A stretch of 64,000 bases of DNA. Source: Chryseobacterium sp. CH25 (GTDB taxonomy: Bacteria; Bacteroidota; Bacteroidia; Flavobacteriales; Weeksellaceae). The notes below the pieces were generated by a model that saw nothing but the letters and a program-made list of their open reading frames with translations, made no database searches and was not told the DNA's origin. Both the position numbers and the translations under genes were made by a program. Of this stretch, positions 43,202 through 52,324 are shown piece by piece (within the stretch, counting starts at the first letter, position 1; each line of letters begins with the position of its first letter). Location: NCBI RefSeq assembly GCF_004119455.1, contig NZ_NRQT01000001.1:372001-436000 (forward strand), given 5' to 3'.

Positions 43202-43615
43202 ATGAACGTAGCAGACCTTAAAATCAAAAACTTAGTTGAGTATAAAAATCAGATTTATACGATCACGGAGATTTTTCAGAGCGTGGAACAGGCATATTTT
43301 GTTAAAATTGAAAATGACATTCACAGTATTTACATTCCGGCAGATTCCATCAGACCTATTAAGATCACTGAGGAATGGCTTGAAAAACTGGGGTTTTCAA
43401 AAACATTCAGTTCGGATCAGAGTATCAGATATGAAAGGCCGGAAGCTTTTATCAAATACGATATCGATCTGAGCTCTGCAAAAATACTGGAAGGGTTAAA
43501 AATTTATGGTAATGCTATCAAATGTAAATATATCCATGAGTTTCAGAACATTTTCTCGTGTTTATTCGGGAAAGAACCTGCATTACATTTTGGATACATG
43601 AAAACAGAATCATAG
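43202..43615 (+). CDS. Hypothetical protein resembling a phage-associated Bacteroidota family
   Basis: This 137-residue protein opens with a small barrel-like segment (LKIKNLVEYKNQIYTITEIFQ), has SIRPIKITEEWLEKLGFSK, and ends with CKYIHEFQNIFSCLFGKEP. Proteins with this layout (an N-terminal RIGNWV-like strand and a C-terminal YVHQLQNLYFALTG-like helix) are common in Bacteroidota phages and mobile elements; I match it from memory of that pattern. Here there are no other phage genes nearby, so it is probably a remnant or a domesticated copy. Function unknown. Confidence 0.72.
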   Translation: MNVADLKIKNLVEYKNQIYTITEIFQSVEQAYFVKIENDIHSIYIPADSIRPIKITEEWLEKLGFSKTFSSDQSIRYERPEAFIKYDIDLSSAKILEGLKIYGNAIKCKYIHEFQNIFSCLFGKEPALHFGYMKTES

Positions 43616-43635
43616 TTAAGTAGTTCTTAGTTATT

Positions 43636-43676
43636 GAAAACCACAATTTGATTTACAGGTTGTGGTTTTCTTTTTA
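43636..43676 (+). terminator. Terminator of the hypothetical gene
   Basis: GAAAACCACAA pairs perfectly with TTGTGGTTTTC followed by TTTTT, 20 bases after the stop codon. Confidence 0.8.
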
Positions 43677-43843
43677 CAAAAAATACATAACGCAAGATAA
43701 GTAATCTGAGGTTAAGGAAATTACCCGTAAGTCTCAACCATCTCTGAACTTTAAAATTCCGAAAAATTCACCATATATAAATCATTCATTTCGTGCATAT
43801 TTGTATTAATTCAATGGATCAATTAATATAAAAAGCACTTAAC

Positions 43844-44191
43844 ATGATTTTAAAAGTTATTAATTCTATTCTCATTCTTACTGCTGTTTTTATGGGGTTT
43901 AAGCAGGGAATTGCCATGTTGTCGGGAAAACCTGAAATGACCGCTATGTTCGGAAAATGGGGCTTTGATAAAACCGGACTGATGATTAACGGAGCCGTAA
44001 CTATTCTTGCTTCCATACTGATACTGTTTCCCAAAACATTTGTCTGGGGAAATTTTCTGATGGCTGCAGGAATTTTGTTGATTATCTGTTTTCATCTGAT
44101 GGATAAAGATTTTAAAGGAGTACTGATAGAACTTCCTTTCCTTTTTCTCAACCTACTGATAATTTATCTGCAACACCCTCTTAAAAATTAA
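43844..44191 (+). CDS. DoxX-like four-helix membrane protein
   Basis: This 115-residue protein has four transmembrane helices and the DoxX-like arrangement (GFKQGIAMLSGKPEM between helices 1 and 2, FVWGNFLMAAGILLIICFHL for helix 3). It is probably in the inner membrane, with unknown function. The start at 43844 is consistent with a hydrophobic N-terminus. It overlaps by none but is only 1 base from the next gene, so the two are probably cotranscribed. Confidence 0.75.
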   Translation: MILKVINSILILTAVFMGFKQGIAMLSGKPEMTAMFGKWGFDKTGLMINGAVTILASILILFPKTFVWGNFLMAAGILLIICFHLMDKDFKGVLIELPFLFLNLLIIYLQHPLKN

Positions 44192-44198
44192 AATGGAT

Positions 44199-44633
44199 AT
44201 GAAATCTCTCAATTTTACAATACTATTGGCTATAGGGTTTTCATGTACAGCCTGTGCCCAGAATACGGTTAAGGAAAAACAAAAAATAACACCAACTTCA
44301 AAAAAACAATTAGCAATGGATCTATCAAAAATAACAGACCCTCAGGTAAAACAAGCCATAGAAGCCCTTCAGACAGGAGATAAAAGCTGGTACAGTTTCT
44401 TTACTGAAATCCCAGTCATGACTGATGATGGTAATAAGGTTGATTTTAAATCTTTTTTCGCCAGCGCACTCGGCAAAGAGATGTTCCTCACCATAGACCG
44501 TGTTGAAAATGATGGTAAAAATATCCACGGGAACTTTAAAGCCGGACAATGGGGAACGTTTCCTGTATTCTTCAAATTTCATAAGAATGCGGAAGGAAAG
44601 TTTGACCGGCTGGACATTGGGCAGGATAAATAA
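44199..44633 (+). CDS. Lipoprotein of unknown function
   Basis: The start is taken at 44199 (MKSLNFTILL); an in-frame ATG at 44193 is close by. A lipoprotein signal ends FSCTAC, with Cys probably lipidated, followed by a soluble domain of about 115 residues. That domain resembles a small cystatin/NTF2-like fold in pattern (QAIEALQTGDKSWYSFFTE, NGFKAGQWGTFPVFFKFH) but no family is recognised. It is predicted to be anchored in a membrane facing the periplasm and cotranscribed with the DoxX-like gene. Confidence 0.7.
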   Translation: MKSLNFTILLAIGFSCTACAQNTVKEKQKITPTSKKQLAMDLSKITDPQVKQAIEALQTGDKSWYSFFTEIPVMTDDGNKVDFKSFFASALGKEMFLTIDRVENDGKNIHGNFKAGQWGTFPVFFKFHKNAEGKFDRLDIGQDK

Positions 44634-44651
44634 AGGAATTTTCAAAGTATA

Positions 44652-44680
44652 AAAGGCTGCCTCGCTTTGAGACAGCCTTT
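44652..44680 (+). terminator. Hairpin after the lipoprotein gene
   Basis: AAAGGCTG-CCTC pairs with GAG-ACAGCCTTT with small bulges; the T tract is weak, so a moderate terminator. Confidence 0.6.
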
Positions 44681-44731
44681 AAGCACGTATCTAAAAATCA
44701 ATTGTGCTTTGCTACTAATGAAGATTGCTTT

Positions 44732-45145
44732 TTAGCTTTTAAAAACTACTTTGTTAGCTAGTTTTAAGGTATAAGCATTTTTGTTTTTTGTAAGGGTATA
44801 CTGTCCTTTTTTGTACGTTACTGCTTTTTTAGAAGCAATTTTATCAAGCACAAGGCTTCCATCAGATGAAGGCAGGAATATTTCTGCTTTTTTCGCATCT
44901 TCGCTAAGAATTACTGCTGCATTAGAAGTATAAGATTTTTTATTGTCTACTTCTTTCAATTGTATTTTTTCTTCAAAAATTCTTACACAGTCATTTTTAA
45001 GTACTGAGAATGTATATCCTGCAGATCCTTTACAACCATGTTTATCTTTGTCTGAACCGGCTCCTTTTGGGCTAAGTTGAGCTGAAACTCCTGAAGCGAA
45101 CGCTACAACTGCCATTGCTGTAATAAATTGTTTTACATTTTTCAT
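44732..45145 (-). CDS. Secreted protein of unknown function
   Basis: This 137-residue protein has a signal peptide ending VSAQ and a mature domain with two Cys (KHGCKGSAG and KNDCVRIFEE) that could form a disulfide. The C-terminal half is Lys-rich and beta-patterned (KAVTYKKGQYTLTKNKNAYTLKLANKVVF). No family is recognised; similar short secreted proteins occur in Chryseobacterium. It is transcribed alone, between two hairpin-bearing spacers. Confidence 0.68.
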   Translation of the reverse strand: MKNVKQFITAMAVVAFASGVSAQLSPKGAGSDKDKHGCKGSAGYTFSVLKNDCVRIFEEKIQLKEVDNKKSYTSNAAVILSEDAKKAEIFLPSSDGSLVLDKIASKKAVTYKKGQYTLTKNKNAYTLKLANKVVFKS

Positions 45146-45552
45146 ATATGTTTATTTAATTAAATGAATTTACTTCTTTTTTCTCACATTTTTTTCTGTT
45201 GCTCATTAAATTTACCTTATAATTTATCAACAGTTTTTTCTTAATTTCTTCATCATAAAGAGGGGCCGCTCTTTGTGTTTTCAGAATCTTTATTATGTTT
45301 TAAGGTATTTATTTTTTGCCCCTCTTTTGGTTTTGCAAATTTTAAAAACTTCTTCAAAAAAACCACAATTTTATCATACTACATTTATACCACATTTGCT
45401 GTTTCTCCCCTAAGTAAGGGCATTTATCGACAAATATCTATAAAATCAAACACTAAATAGCTGCAGTTGTTTTAATCTTACAGTCAATAATCACTATCAT
45501 AAAATATACTTTAAAAGATAAAACAGAGATAACAGAAGCAAAATCAATTCAC
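45146..45552. other. Intergenic region with long-loop hairpin and shared leader-like string
   Basis: It contains a perfect inverted pair AAAGAGGGGC (45257-45266) and GCCCCTCTTT (45318-45327) around a 51-base loop. The string TTTGTGTTTTCAGAATCTTTATT (45272-45294) in the loop matches the one at 37352-37374 with one difference. A U-rich end follows. No gene is convincing in this spacer. Confidence 0.55.
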
Positions 45553-45590
45553 AAAAAAAGAGATTACTTCAATTATTATCAGTAATCTCT
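45553..45590 (-). terminator. Terminator of the TPR-regulator gene
   Basis: AGAGATTACT and AGTAATCTCT are perfect arms; seven A on the plus strand give the minus-transcript U tract. It lies 207 bases beyond the TPR gene stop, making a long 3' untranslated region. Confidence 0.75.
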
Positions 45591-45796
45591 CAACACTAAG
45601 ATTTTTGGATCTCCCCGTCACTATCAATGAAAATACAGTAAATAAGAGGTGATTGTATATACGAAGTAATTAATTCCAGAACGGAAACAAGAATTTCCAT
45701 CGATATTCAAATACAACAGCTATTTGCTTTACAACGGTTTAGAAATAAGAAAAACTACCTTTTCAAGATAGCCTTTTCCTATATTTAGCTTTGTAT

Positions 45797-47245
45797 TTAT
45801 AAAGAATCAAAGAAAATAAACAGTTCCTGTTCAGTAGGAACATTCAATTTTTTTCGCAATCTGTGCTTTTTCTGCTGTACAGATTTATGTTGGATAAAGG
45901 TGTATTCTGCAATTTCTTTTGAGGTGAAATTCAGTTTTATCATGGCACAAAATGTCATTTCTGATGCACCAAGTCTTGGGTTGATTTCCAGGAGTCTCGG
46001 ACAAAACTCCGGATAGATTTCCTGAAATCTCGTCAAAAAGGTAGAATCATTCTTCTTGGCTAATCCTACTAACTCATCAAAAGAATCATTAATTCTGTTT
46101 TTCAGAGAAATTGCTTCACTTTTAAGTTCATTTTTCCTCTGTCTTAGCGCTCTGTTGTGTCTGTAGAGTATAAGAAATATAACCAGTGACAGAATAACTA
46201 TAAAGCCTATATAAAGATAAATCTTCCTCTGAAAACCGTTAGATTCTTCGTCTTTATCACTCAGCATATGGTCTATTGAAATATTGATGGCTTCATTCTG
46301 AATGTTTTCCAGCGCAGTTTTTTCCTCAGTATATTTTTGCATGGCTTCTTCTTCCTTCTGAGGTTCATTCAGCATTTTATACGTTTTGGCGATAGATTCA
46401 TAAACTCCGGGAATATTATATAACCTGTTGGTTTTACTGTAGTAATCCAGTGCTTTAGTGTAATATCCCAATGCTGTTTTATAATCTTCAAGAGCAAAGT
46501 AATAGTCTCCATAGGTAAGATACACAAATCCACTCTGAACATTTACCTTACCGGTATTAACAATTTTATCGGAAGCTTTCTGAAGATAGATCAGTGCAGA
46601 ATCTTTTCTTTTGGTGTACATCAAATGATGTTTGGCTAAAAGGGTATTCAGCAAAACTCCCTGTCCGTCAATTCTTTTACCTTTCTGTAAATAAATGTAT
46701 GCTGAATCTGCCTTATTTGCTTTATACAGGAAATCAGCCCTGTTGGCGTAAAGCCTGTACAGATAAAACTTTTGTTTGTCCTGATCTGAAATACCTTTGA
46801 GATAATAGAGTCCTTTGGCATTCAAATCCAAAGCACTTTTATAAAGTCCTATTACCCCATTCAGCTGAGCATGTTCCTGATACAATCTTGCTTTTAAAAC
46901 AGGGCTGTTGACCTTCTTAAGTTCTTTTTCAGCAAGGGAAAGATAAGACAGTCCTCTTTTATAATTTCCTATGGTTGCTGAAATATTGGAAATATTGATA
47001 TAACAAAGGATGATTCCTTCCTTATAATTCTTTTCTTCTGCCAGATTCAGGTAGTCTTTATTCAGCCGTACAAGGTTTTCATAATCTCCCTGAATACGAA
47101 GCGATTCTGTTTTTTTCAAAAGAATACTGTCAAACCTTTGATGAGAAAACGCACCCTGGCCATAGGCTGATCCGGCACAGCAAAGCAGCAATAAAAAGAA
47201 AAGGCTGTATGAATAAAATATTCTGTTTAATTGAGGAGGGAACAT
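45797..47245 (-). CDS. TPR protein with transmembrane helix and C-terminal LuxR-type HTH
   Basis: This 482-residue protein has a signal-like hydrophobic N-terminus ending YGQGAF, tetratricopeptide-type repeats (about residues 40-310), a transmembrane helix (about 342-365, IYLYIGFIVILSLVIFLILY), a helical linker and a C-terminal HTH (SKEIAEYTFIQHKSVQQKKHRLRKKL). The layout matches Bacteroidota sensor-regulators that lack a kinase domain and anchor the DNA-binding domain to the membrane. The ligand and targets are unknown. It is divergent from the Crp/Fnr gene. Confidence 0.85.
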   Translation of the reverse strand: MFPPQLNRIFYSYSLFFLLLLCCAGSAYGQGAFSHQRFDSILLKKTESLRIQGDYENLVRLNKDYLNLAEEKNYKEGIILCYINISNISATIGNYKRGLSYLSLAEKELKKVNSPVLKARLYQEHAQLNGVIGLYKSALDLNAKGLYYLKGISDQDKQKFYLYRLYANRADFLYKANKADSAYIYLQKGKRIDGQGVLLNTLLAKHHLMYTKRKDSALIYLQKASDKIVNTGKVNVQSGFVYLTYGDYYFALEDYKTALGYYTKALDYYSKTNRLYNIPGVYESIAKTYKMLNEPQKEEEAMQKYTEEKTALENIQNEAINISIDHMLSDKDEESNGFQRKIYLYIGFIVILSLVIFLILYRHNRALRQRKNELKSEAISLKNRINDSFDELVGLAKKNDSTFLTRFQEIYPEFCPRLLEINPRLGASEMTFCAMIKLNFTSKEIAEYTFIQHKSVQQKKHRLRKKLNVPTEQELFIFFDSL

Positions 47246-47517
47246 GTTTTTAGTTATTTAAGGATAATCATTGTTAAATTTTAATCATTAGCAATTTCAA
47301 TATAAACATCTGATTGCTAACAAACTCCATTCATTTCAGGTTTTGCTATTGCATTACAAATAGTATTCCATTTCTATTGGAGTATTCTTCTTTAATATGA
47401 AAAAGGATCCTATGTATTTCCATATAAACCATTCTTTACAATTGCCATATTATTTCCGTAAATTTGGACATTATCTGCCTGTCAGTACGCAAAAACAGGC
47501 GATTTTACAACTTCATT

Positions 47518-48117
47518 ATGGATACGGATATTATTATTTCGCAGCTGACGGAGCATTTTCAGGAAATTGTGCCTTTAAAAAAGGAAGAAATTACCCTTGT
47601 AACTGAAAAACTGGAGTTTATTCAGCTTAAAAAGAAAGACTATCTGCTTCGCGAAGGACAGGTTTCAAGGCATATGCGCTTTATTGCTCAGGGAAGTCTG
47701 TATTCATATCACATTGATGAAAAAGGAAAAGAAAACATCACCCAGCTTGGTATTGAAAACTGGTGGATTAATGATCTTTACAGTTATCTGAGTGAGCTTC
47801 CTTCAAGAATGTTTATCCAGGCTAATGAAGATGCCACAATTGTTCAGATCAGTAAAACGAATCTTGAACTTTTATATAAAGAAATTCCAGCCATCTCTGA
47901 ATTCTGGCGACTGAAAATGCAGTCTGCCTATGTTACGCTGCAGGAAAGAACGTTTGAGCATTCAAGAGTGGATGCCTATACTAAATACAGAAATTTTGTA
48001 ACAGCTTACCGCAATATCGAACAGCGTTTTCCTCAATATATGATTGCTTCCTACCTGGGAATCACCGTAGAATATCTGAGCTATTTAAGAAAAAAACACC
48101 TGTCTGACGTTTCTTAA
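47518..48117 (+). CDS. Crp/Fnr family transcriptional regulator
   Basis: The start is at 47518 (MDTDIIISQLTEHFQEIV); an earlier in-frame ATG at 47464 would add a Cys-containing extension not seen in relatives. The protein has 199 residues: a cyclic-nucleotide-binding-like domain (about 25-125; LREGQVSRHMRFIAQGSLYSY) and a winged HTH (about 150-199; YLGITVEYLSYLRKKHL). FNR-type iron-sulfur cysteines are absent. It lies directly upstream of the beta-barrel and DoxX genes and may regulate them. Confidence 0.87.
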   Translation: MDTDIIISQLTEHFQEIVPLKKEEITLVTEKLEFIQLKKKDYLLREGQVSRHMRFIAQGSLYSYHIDEKGKENITQLGIENWWINDLYSYLSELPSRMFIQANEDATIVQISKTNLELLYKEIPAISEFWRLKMQSAYVTLQERTFEHSRVDAYTKYRNFVTAYRNIEQRFPQYMIASYLGITVEYLSYLRKKHLSDVS

Positions 48118-48182
48118 GATATCTTAAGTTTATTCCGTCCGCGCCTGAATAATTTTGCTCTCAGAAATTTAATGAGTGCAAT

Positions 48183-48803
48183 ATGAAGGCAAAAATTATC
48201 GCCATAGCAGCTCTTGCATCAGTCTCTTTAAGTCTGAATGCACAGAAGCTAAACTTTACTCCGGATCTTGTTTTAGGACATCGCTCCTATACCTATATGC
48301 ATAATGTCAATTATTATTTTAATGATCGGCTAAAGCTCAATAATCTTACTTTATTTGATACAGAATATACCAAAGACAAAGAAAATATATTCTTTATACG
48401 AAATACCCTTGCTTACAATCTTACCAAAAGATTCAGCATCAATGCTGCATTCGGGATGAAAAACCCGGGAGCATTCTTCAGTGCTTATGTACAATACAGG
48501 ATTGCAAAACCTACTTATTCCCTTTCCTACTCTATTGGAACCACCTATCAGAAAGGGTTTTCTCTTGAACAGTCTGTGTCATTTGAATATACTCCTTATC
48601 TGAGAGAAAACCTACAAGGTTATTTCAGTGTGTTAGCGATTGGAAATATTGATGACAGTGGCTATCCGAGAGGCTTACAGTTTATCCGCCTGGGAGTAAA
48701 ACAGGACAAAATAATGTATGGAGTGGCATCCAACTTTGACCAGTTCAACAACGCAAAAAAGACGCTTGAAAACGTTGGGGCATTTGTAAAATATAACTTT
48801 TAA
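48183..48803 (+). CDS. Secreted beta-barrel-like protein, unknown
   Basis: The 206-residue product has a signal peptide ending LNAQK and strongly alternating hydrophobic/polar beta strands to a final Phe (VKYNF), as in outer-membrane beta barrels with a terminal aromatic. No specific family is recognised. It lies 65 bases downstream of the Crp/Fnr gene and 11 bases before DoxX, so it is probably cotranscribed with the latter. Likely outer membrane. Confidence 0.78.
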   Translation: MKAKIIAIAALASVSLSLNAQKLNFTPDLVLGHRSYTYMHNVNYYFNDRLKLNNLTLFDTEYTKDKENIFFIRNTLAYNLTKRFSINAAFGMKNPGAFFSAYVQYRIAKPTYSLSYSIGTTYQKGFSLEQSVSFEYTPYLRENLQGYFSVLAIGNIDDSGYPRGLQFIRLGVKQDKIMYGVASNFDQFNNAKKTLENVGAFVKYNF

Positions 48804-48814
48804 ATAATAATATA

Positions 48815-49216
48815 ATGAAAAAGAACATTGATTTAGGACTATTAATCAGTAGAATCGCCATTGGTTTTCCTATGTTAGTATATGGAGTGAACAAGTTGAT
48901 TCACGGAATTGGATTTATTGAGGATATGCTCACCATGCACGGTTTGCCTTCCTTCTTTGGATATGGAGTATTTGCTGGTGAACTTATCGCCCCAATTATG
49001 CTGATGATAGGCTTCAGAACACGTTTGGCAGGTTTAATTTTTGCTGTAAACTGCTTTACTGCAACGGTTTTGGCTCAGACGGCTAATATTTTTAAGCTTA
49101 ATGACTTTGGAGGCTGGGCTTTGGAATTACTGGTGATCTATATGTTGGTGGGAATTAGCTTTTTCTTTGCAGGAGCTGGGAAATATGCGGTTTCTACAGC
49201 TAATAAGTGGGATTAA
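48815..49216 (+). CDS. DoxX family membrane protein
   Basis: This 133-residue protein has four transmembrane helices and the DoxX pattern (LLISRIAIGFPMLVYGVNKLI at the start, FGYGVFAGELIAPIMLMIGF mid-protein, and GWALELLVIYMLVGISFFFAG at the end). The family is a membrane protein group linked to quinone or redox functions. It ends just before repeat module B. It is probably in one unit with the preceding barrel gene. Confidence 0.88.
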   Translation: MKKNIDLGLLISRIAIGFPMLVYGVNKLIHGIGFIEDMLTMHGLPSFFGYGVFAGELIAPIMLMIGFRTRLAGLIFAVNCFTATVLAQTANIFKLNDFGGWALELLVIYMLVGISFFFAGAGKYAVSTANKWD

Positions 49217-49224
49217 ATATTTTA

Positions 49225-49358
49225 TTGGAAAACGCTAAGACGCTATTTTTTTCTTCCTTTCAACACGTTTTAAGGCGCGAGGATTTTATCTCCGATAAAA
49301 TTTAGTACCGCTTATTTTGGCCACGAATGCACGAATGATTTTATTAGTGCATTCGTGG
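49225..49358. repeat. Left repeat block (modules B and D) flanking the DUF6268-LytS operon
   Basis: Module B at 49225-49311 (TTGGAAAACGCTAAGACG ... TTTTAAGGCGCGAGGATTTT) is followed by palindrome D at 49319-49358 with perfect 12-base arms CCACGAATGCAC and GTGCATTCGTGG. The mirror-image modules follow the operon at 52325-52544. Confidence 0.8.
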
Positions 49359-49555
49359 CATTTTCAGTCTTATTTTGAGTCCTCAATTTCGTGGAAAAAC
49401 GATTTAAAAGTGGATTTTCATTTTCACAAGCTAAAATTCATCTCAAAAATAGTGTATTTCATCTATCCTATTCTATAATACATCTTTTAACACCTTGAAC
49501 AACAATATTTTGAATAAATATTAAAGTTTCTTTGTGATGTCAAAAAAAGAAAATA
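49359..49555. other. Spacer upstream of the DUF6268 gene
   Basis: AT-rich DNA after repeat D; probably holds the operon promoter. No gene is seen. Confidence 0.4.
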
Positions 49556-50464
49556 ATGAGAAAAAAATGGATGATCATTGCTGCGTTCACACAGGCAGCT
49601 TATGCTTTTGCACAAATTGAACTGAGATCTGAATATCTGCCTCAGCAAAAGTACATCAATGATAACGGCGACAAAACAGAGGGGAAAAGTTCAGTGCTCA
49701 CCACTACTTTTACAGCAACAATTCCTGTAAGTGTAAAACCTTCAAACTACCAACAGCCTTCCATATGGGCAGCAACACTTAATGCTTCCTATACTTCATT
49801 CAGTAATAAGGGAGTGGCAGCTGAAGCTTTATCTAAAGAAATGGCTTCTGCAGATCTTGGAGTAATGTATATGACCCCATTAAACGAAAAACTTATGTTC
49901 ATTGGTGGAGCATCCGCAGGAGTCTACTCTACCCATACCGATCTGAAAAAGTTAGATATGGATCACCTTGTGGTTAATGTTTATTCCTCTTTTATATGGC
50001 AGCTTCGTCCTAAAATAAAACTTGGGGTTGCTCTTGTAGCCAATAATGCTTTTGACAAGCCAATGCTTATTCCATTCCCTTACTTCCAGTACCACAGTGA
50101 AAAAGCCCGCGGAATGGAATATCATGCTGAATTGAGCTATACTCCCAAATTTTCTGTAGGGTACAGATTTAATGAAGCATTTGCGCTGCGCATTGTTAAC
50201 CGTCCCAAGTTTTTCTTTTCTCTTGCTAAGATTGACAGCCAAAAGAAATACTTTGATCATCATTATGTAAGTTTAGGAATGGAACCTGAATATAGTTTCA
50301 ATAACTGGACTGTAAGTGGTACATTTGGTGCTAACTTTGGACGTACAGACCGTTACCGAGACAGAGAACCTTCTAGTTTTCTTAAATGGGGAAATGCAAC
50401 TTTTGACCCTTCATTCTATATTTCTGCCGGGATAAAATATAACTTTGCAAAAAGGCGCAAATAA
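49556..50464 (+). CDS. DUF6268 family outer-membrane beta-barrel protein
   Basis: The 302-residue product has a signal peptide (ending AYAFAQ) and about 10-12 amphipathic beta strands ending in an aromatic residue near the C-terminus (KYNFAKR). The N-terminal part contains ELRSEYLPQQKYIND, typical of the DUF6268 group in flavobacteria. Function unknown. It is followed by LytS and LytTR genes (34-base gap), so the barrel may be part of the sensed pathway. Confidence 0.78.
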   Translation: MRKKWMIIAAFTQAAYAFAQIELRSEYLPQQKYINDNGDKTEGKSSVLTTTFTATIPVSVKPSNYQQPSIWAATLNASYTSFSNKGVAAEALSKEMASADLGVMYMTPLNEKLMFIGGASAGVYSTHTDLKKLDMDHLVVNVYSSFIWQLRPKIKLGVALVANNAFDKPMLIPFPYFQYHSEKARGMEYHAELSYTPKFSVGYRFNEAFALRIVNRPKFFFSLAKIDSQKKYFDHHYVSLGMEPEYSFNNWTVSGTFGANFGRTDRYRDREPSSFLKWGNATFDPSFYISAGIKYNFAKRRK

Positions 50465-50498
50465 GAAATACCAACCTATTTTATAAACAGAACTTCAT

Positions 50499-51566
50499 AT
50501 GGATCTTTCTGAAATTTTCCCGAATCAGGAAAAGAAAACCAAAAGATATGTGCTTCCATTCTATTACTTTTTGGTCACTACCTTATACACCATATACCAA
50601 ATCATTTTCTTCAATACCATTCTGAAGAGCAGCATTTTGTCAAAAAGCAGCTTATGGGATAATTTCCTGCTTCAGTTTGCCATCTTCTATCCTATTGTGC
50701 TGGTTATGACTTTTCTGGATTATCTTTTGATTAAATTCATTAATGAGATTACTCCTCTACACAACAGTTTATATAGACATGCTTCCGCTTTGTTTGTAAG
50801 TAATATCCTGTTATGTGCTCTTCTCTACATCATCTTCAGCTTTACAGTGACAGAGGTAATGGATATCGGAATCCGACAGTCACTTTCTTATAAAACCAGT
50901 CTTATTCTCAATATTACAGCCAATTTACCCATCCTTCTGGTCATTGATCTACTCTTCTACTTTCAGGCGGAACGTAAAGCCATTAAAGCTACTGAGAAAG
51001 CGAAACGGGATATGCTGATGTATCAGTATAATGCATTAAGAGCGCAGGTAAATCCACATTTCCTGTTCAACTCTCTGAATGTATTATCTTCTCTGATCTA
51101 TGAAAATCAGGAACAGGCCAATAAATATACTAAAGCATTATCACAGGTCTACAGACAGGTCTTATCCGTAAGTAAAAAACCACTTAATACATTACAAGAG
51201 GAAATGCATTTCTTCCGGCAATATCTGTTTCTGATGGAAATAAGATTTGAAAATGGCTTTAAAATAGAGATTGAACCTACTGAACAATGGGAACACCGGA
51301 AATTGGTGGCCTTCAGCTTTCAGCTTCTTCTGGAAAATGCTTTTAAACATAATGTAAGTTCTGCTGCCAATCCTTTATTAATCTACATTTCTGTGGATGA
51401 AAGTGGAATATCTTTCAGAAATAGAATATTTTTACGAAATGATATCACTAAAGGAGAAGGAATTGGGTTGTCTTTTCTGAATACACAATACGACCGTTAT
51501 CATACAAAACTCAGAATAATAGAAGAACAGAATGATTTTATTGTCAAAATACCTTTCGTAGAATGA
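50499..51566 (+). CDS. LytS-type sensor histidine kinase
   Basis: This 355-residue kinase has four transmembrane helices (about residues 20-45, 60-82, 95-118, 133-155) and the His_kinase segment QVNPHFLFNSLN, with H187 as phosphoacceptor. A degenerate HATPase domain follows (FQLLLENAFKHN, GEGIGLSFLNTQYD). The stop overlaps the start of the LytTR gene by 4 bases. It forms a two-component system with that gene; the signal is unknown. Confidence 0.93.
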   Translation: MDLSEIFPNQEKKTKRYVLPFYYFLVTTLYTIYQIIFFNTILKSSILSKSSLWDNFLLQFAIFYPIVLVMTFLDYLLIKFINEITPLHNSLYRHASALFVSNILLCALLYIIFSFTVTEVMDIGIRQSLSYKTSLILNITANLPILLVIDLLFYFQAERKAIKATEKAKRDMLMYQYNALRAQVNPHFLFNSLNVLSSLIYENQEQANKYTKALSQVYRQVLSVSKKPLNTLQEEMHFFRQYLFLMEIRFENGFKIEIEPTEQWEHRKLVAFSFQLLLENAFKHNVSSAANPLLIYISVDESGISFRNRIFLRNDITKGEGIGLSFLNTQYDRYHTKLRIIEEQNDFIVKIPFVE

Positions 51567-52318
51567 AAAAATATTTAATTGTTGAGGATGAACGTCTTGC
51601 TTTTTCTGAACTGAAACGAATGGTAGACCACCTTAGGCCAGATTATCAGTTATTGGGAAGAACAGAAAGTGTATTAGAATCTGTTGAATTTCTACAGGAA
51701 CATAAACCTGATTTTATTTTGATGGATATCAGTCTATCAGATGGCAGCTGTTTTGAAATTTTCAATCCTATTAAGGTAGAGGTTCCTATTATTTTTACAA
51801 CCGCTTATGATGAATATGCCATACAGGCTTTTAAAGTCAACAGCATAGACTATCTTTTGAAACCTATTTCTGAAGAGGATCTGGAACGTGCCCTTATCAA
51901 GCTTGAAGATCTTCATTTTGACAGAGAACAAAAAGAAATAGGCATCCGGATGGTAGAGTCTTCCCTTATGAAAAAGGTAAAAAACAGGTTTCTTGTTCAT
52001 TCCCGTGACGGATACCTCTACGTAGAATCCAGAAACATTGCCTACTTCTACAGCGAAGAAAAAGTAGTCATGCTGCATACATTTGATAACAAAAGATATA
52101 TCATTAATTACACTCTGGATCAGTTGGAAGGTCAACTTACAGAAGATGTGTTTTTCAGGGTTTCCCGGAACTGTATTGCCAATATTAAAGCGATTAAAGG
52201 AATAAAAAAGGTTGTTAACAGCAGGCTGGCAATTGAATTTGAGCCAGAGTGTCCCCATGAAATTGTTGTGAGCCGCGTAAGGGTTCAGAACTTCCTTGAA
52301 TGGCTGAATGATGATTAA
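51563..52318 (+). CDS. LytTR family response regulator
   Basis: This 251-residue regulator has a receiver domain (about 1-125; D55 in FILMDISLSD, Lys in DYLLKP) and a C-terminal LytTR DNA-binding domain (about 150-250; RFLVHSRDGYLYVESRNI, FFRVSRNCIANI). It is translationally coupled to the LytS gene and is its partner. The downstream end is bounded by the inverted repeat block. Confidence 0.94.
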   Translation: MKKYLIVEDERLAFSELKRMVDHLRPDYQLLGRTESVLESVEFLQEHKPDFILMDISLSDGSCFEIFNPIKVEVPIIFTTAYDEYAIQAFKVNSIDYLLKPISEEDLERALIKLEDLHFDREQKEIGIRMVESSLMKKVKNRFLVHSRDGYLYVESRNIAYFYSEEKVVMLHTFDNKRYIINYTLDQLEGQLTEDVFFRVSRNCIANIKAIKGIKKVVNSRLAIEFEPECPHEIVVSRVRVQNFLEWLNDD

Positions 52319-52324
52319 ATAAAT

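Noticed and set aside
45275..45460. 61-codon frame in the 45 kb spacer
   Set aside because: Starts inside a hairpin loop; Phe/Ser-rich low-complexity translation.
47397..47606. 69-codon plus-strand frame overlapping the Crp/Fnr gene
   Set aside because: Overlaps the Crp/Fnr start in another frame and shows no homology pattern.
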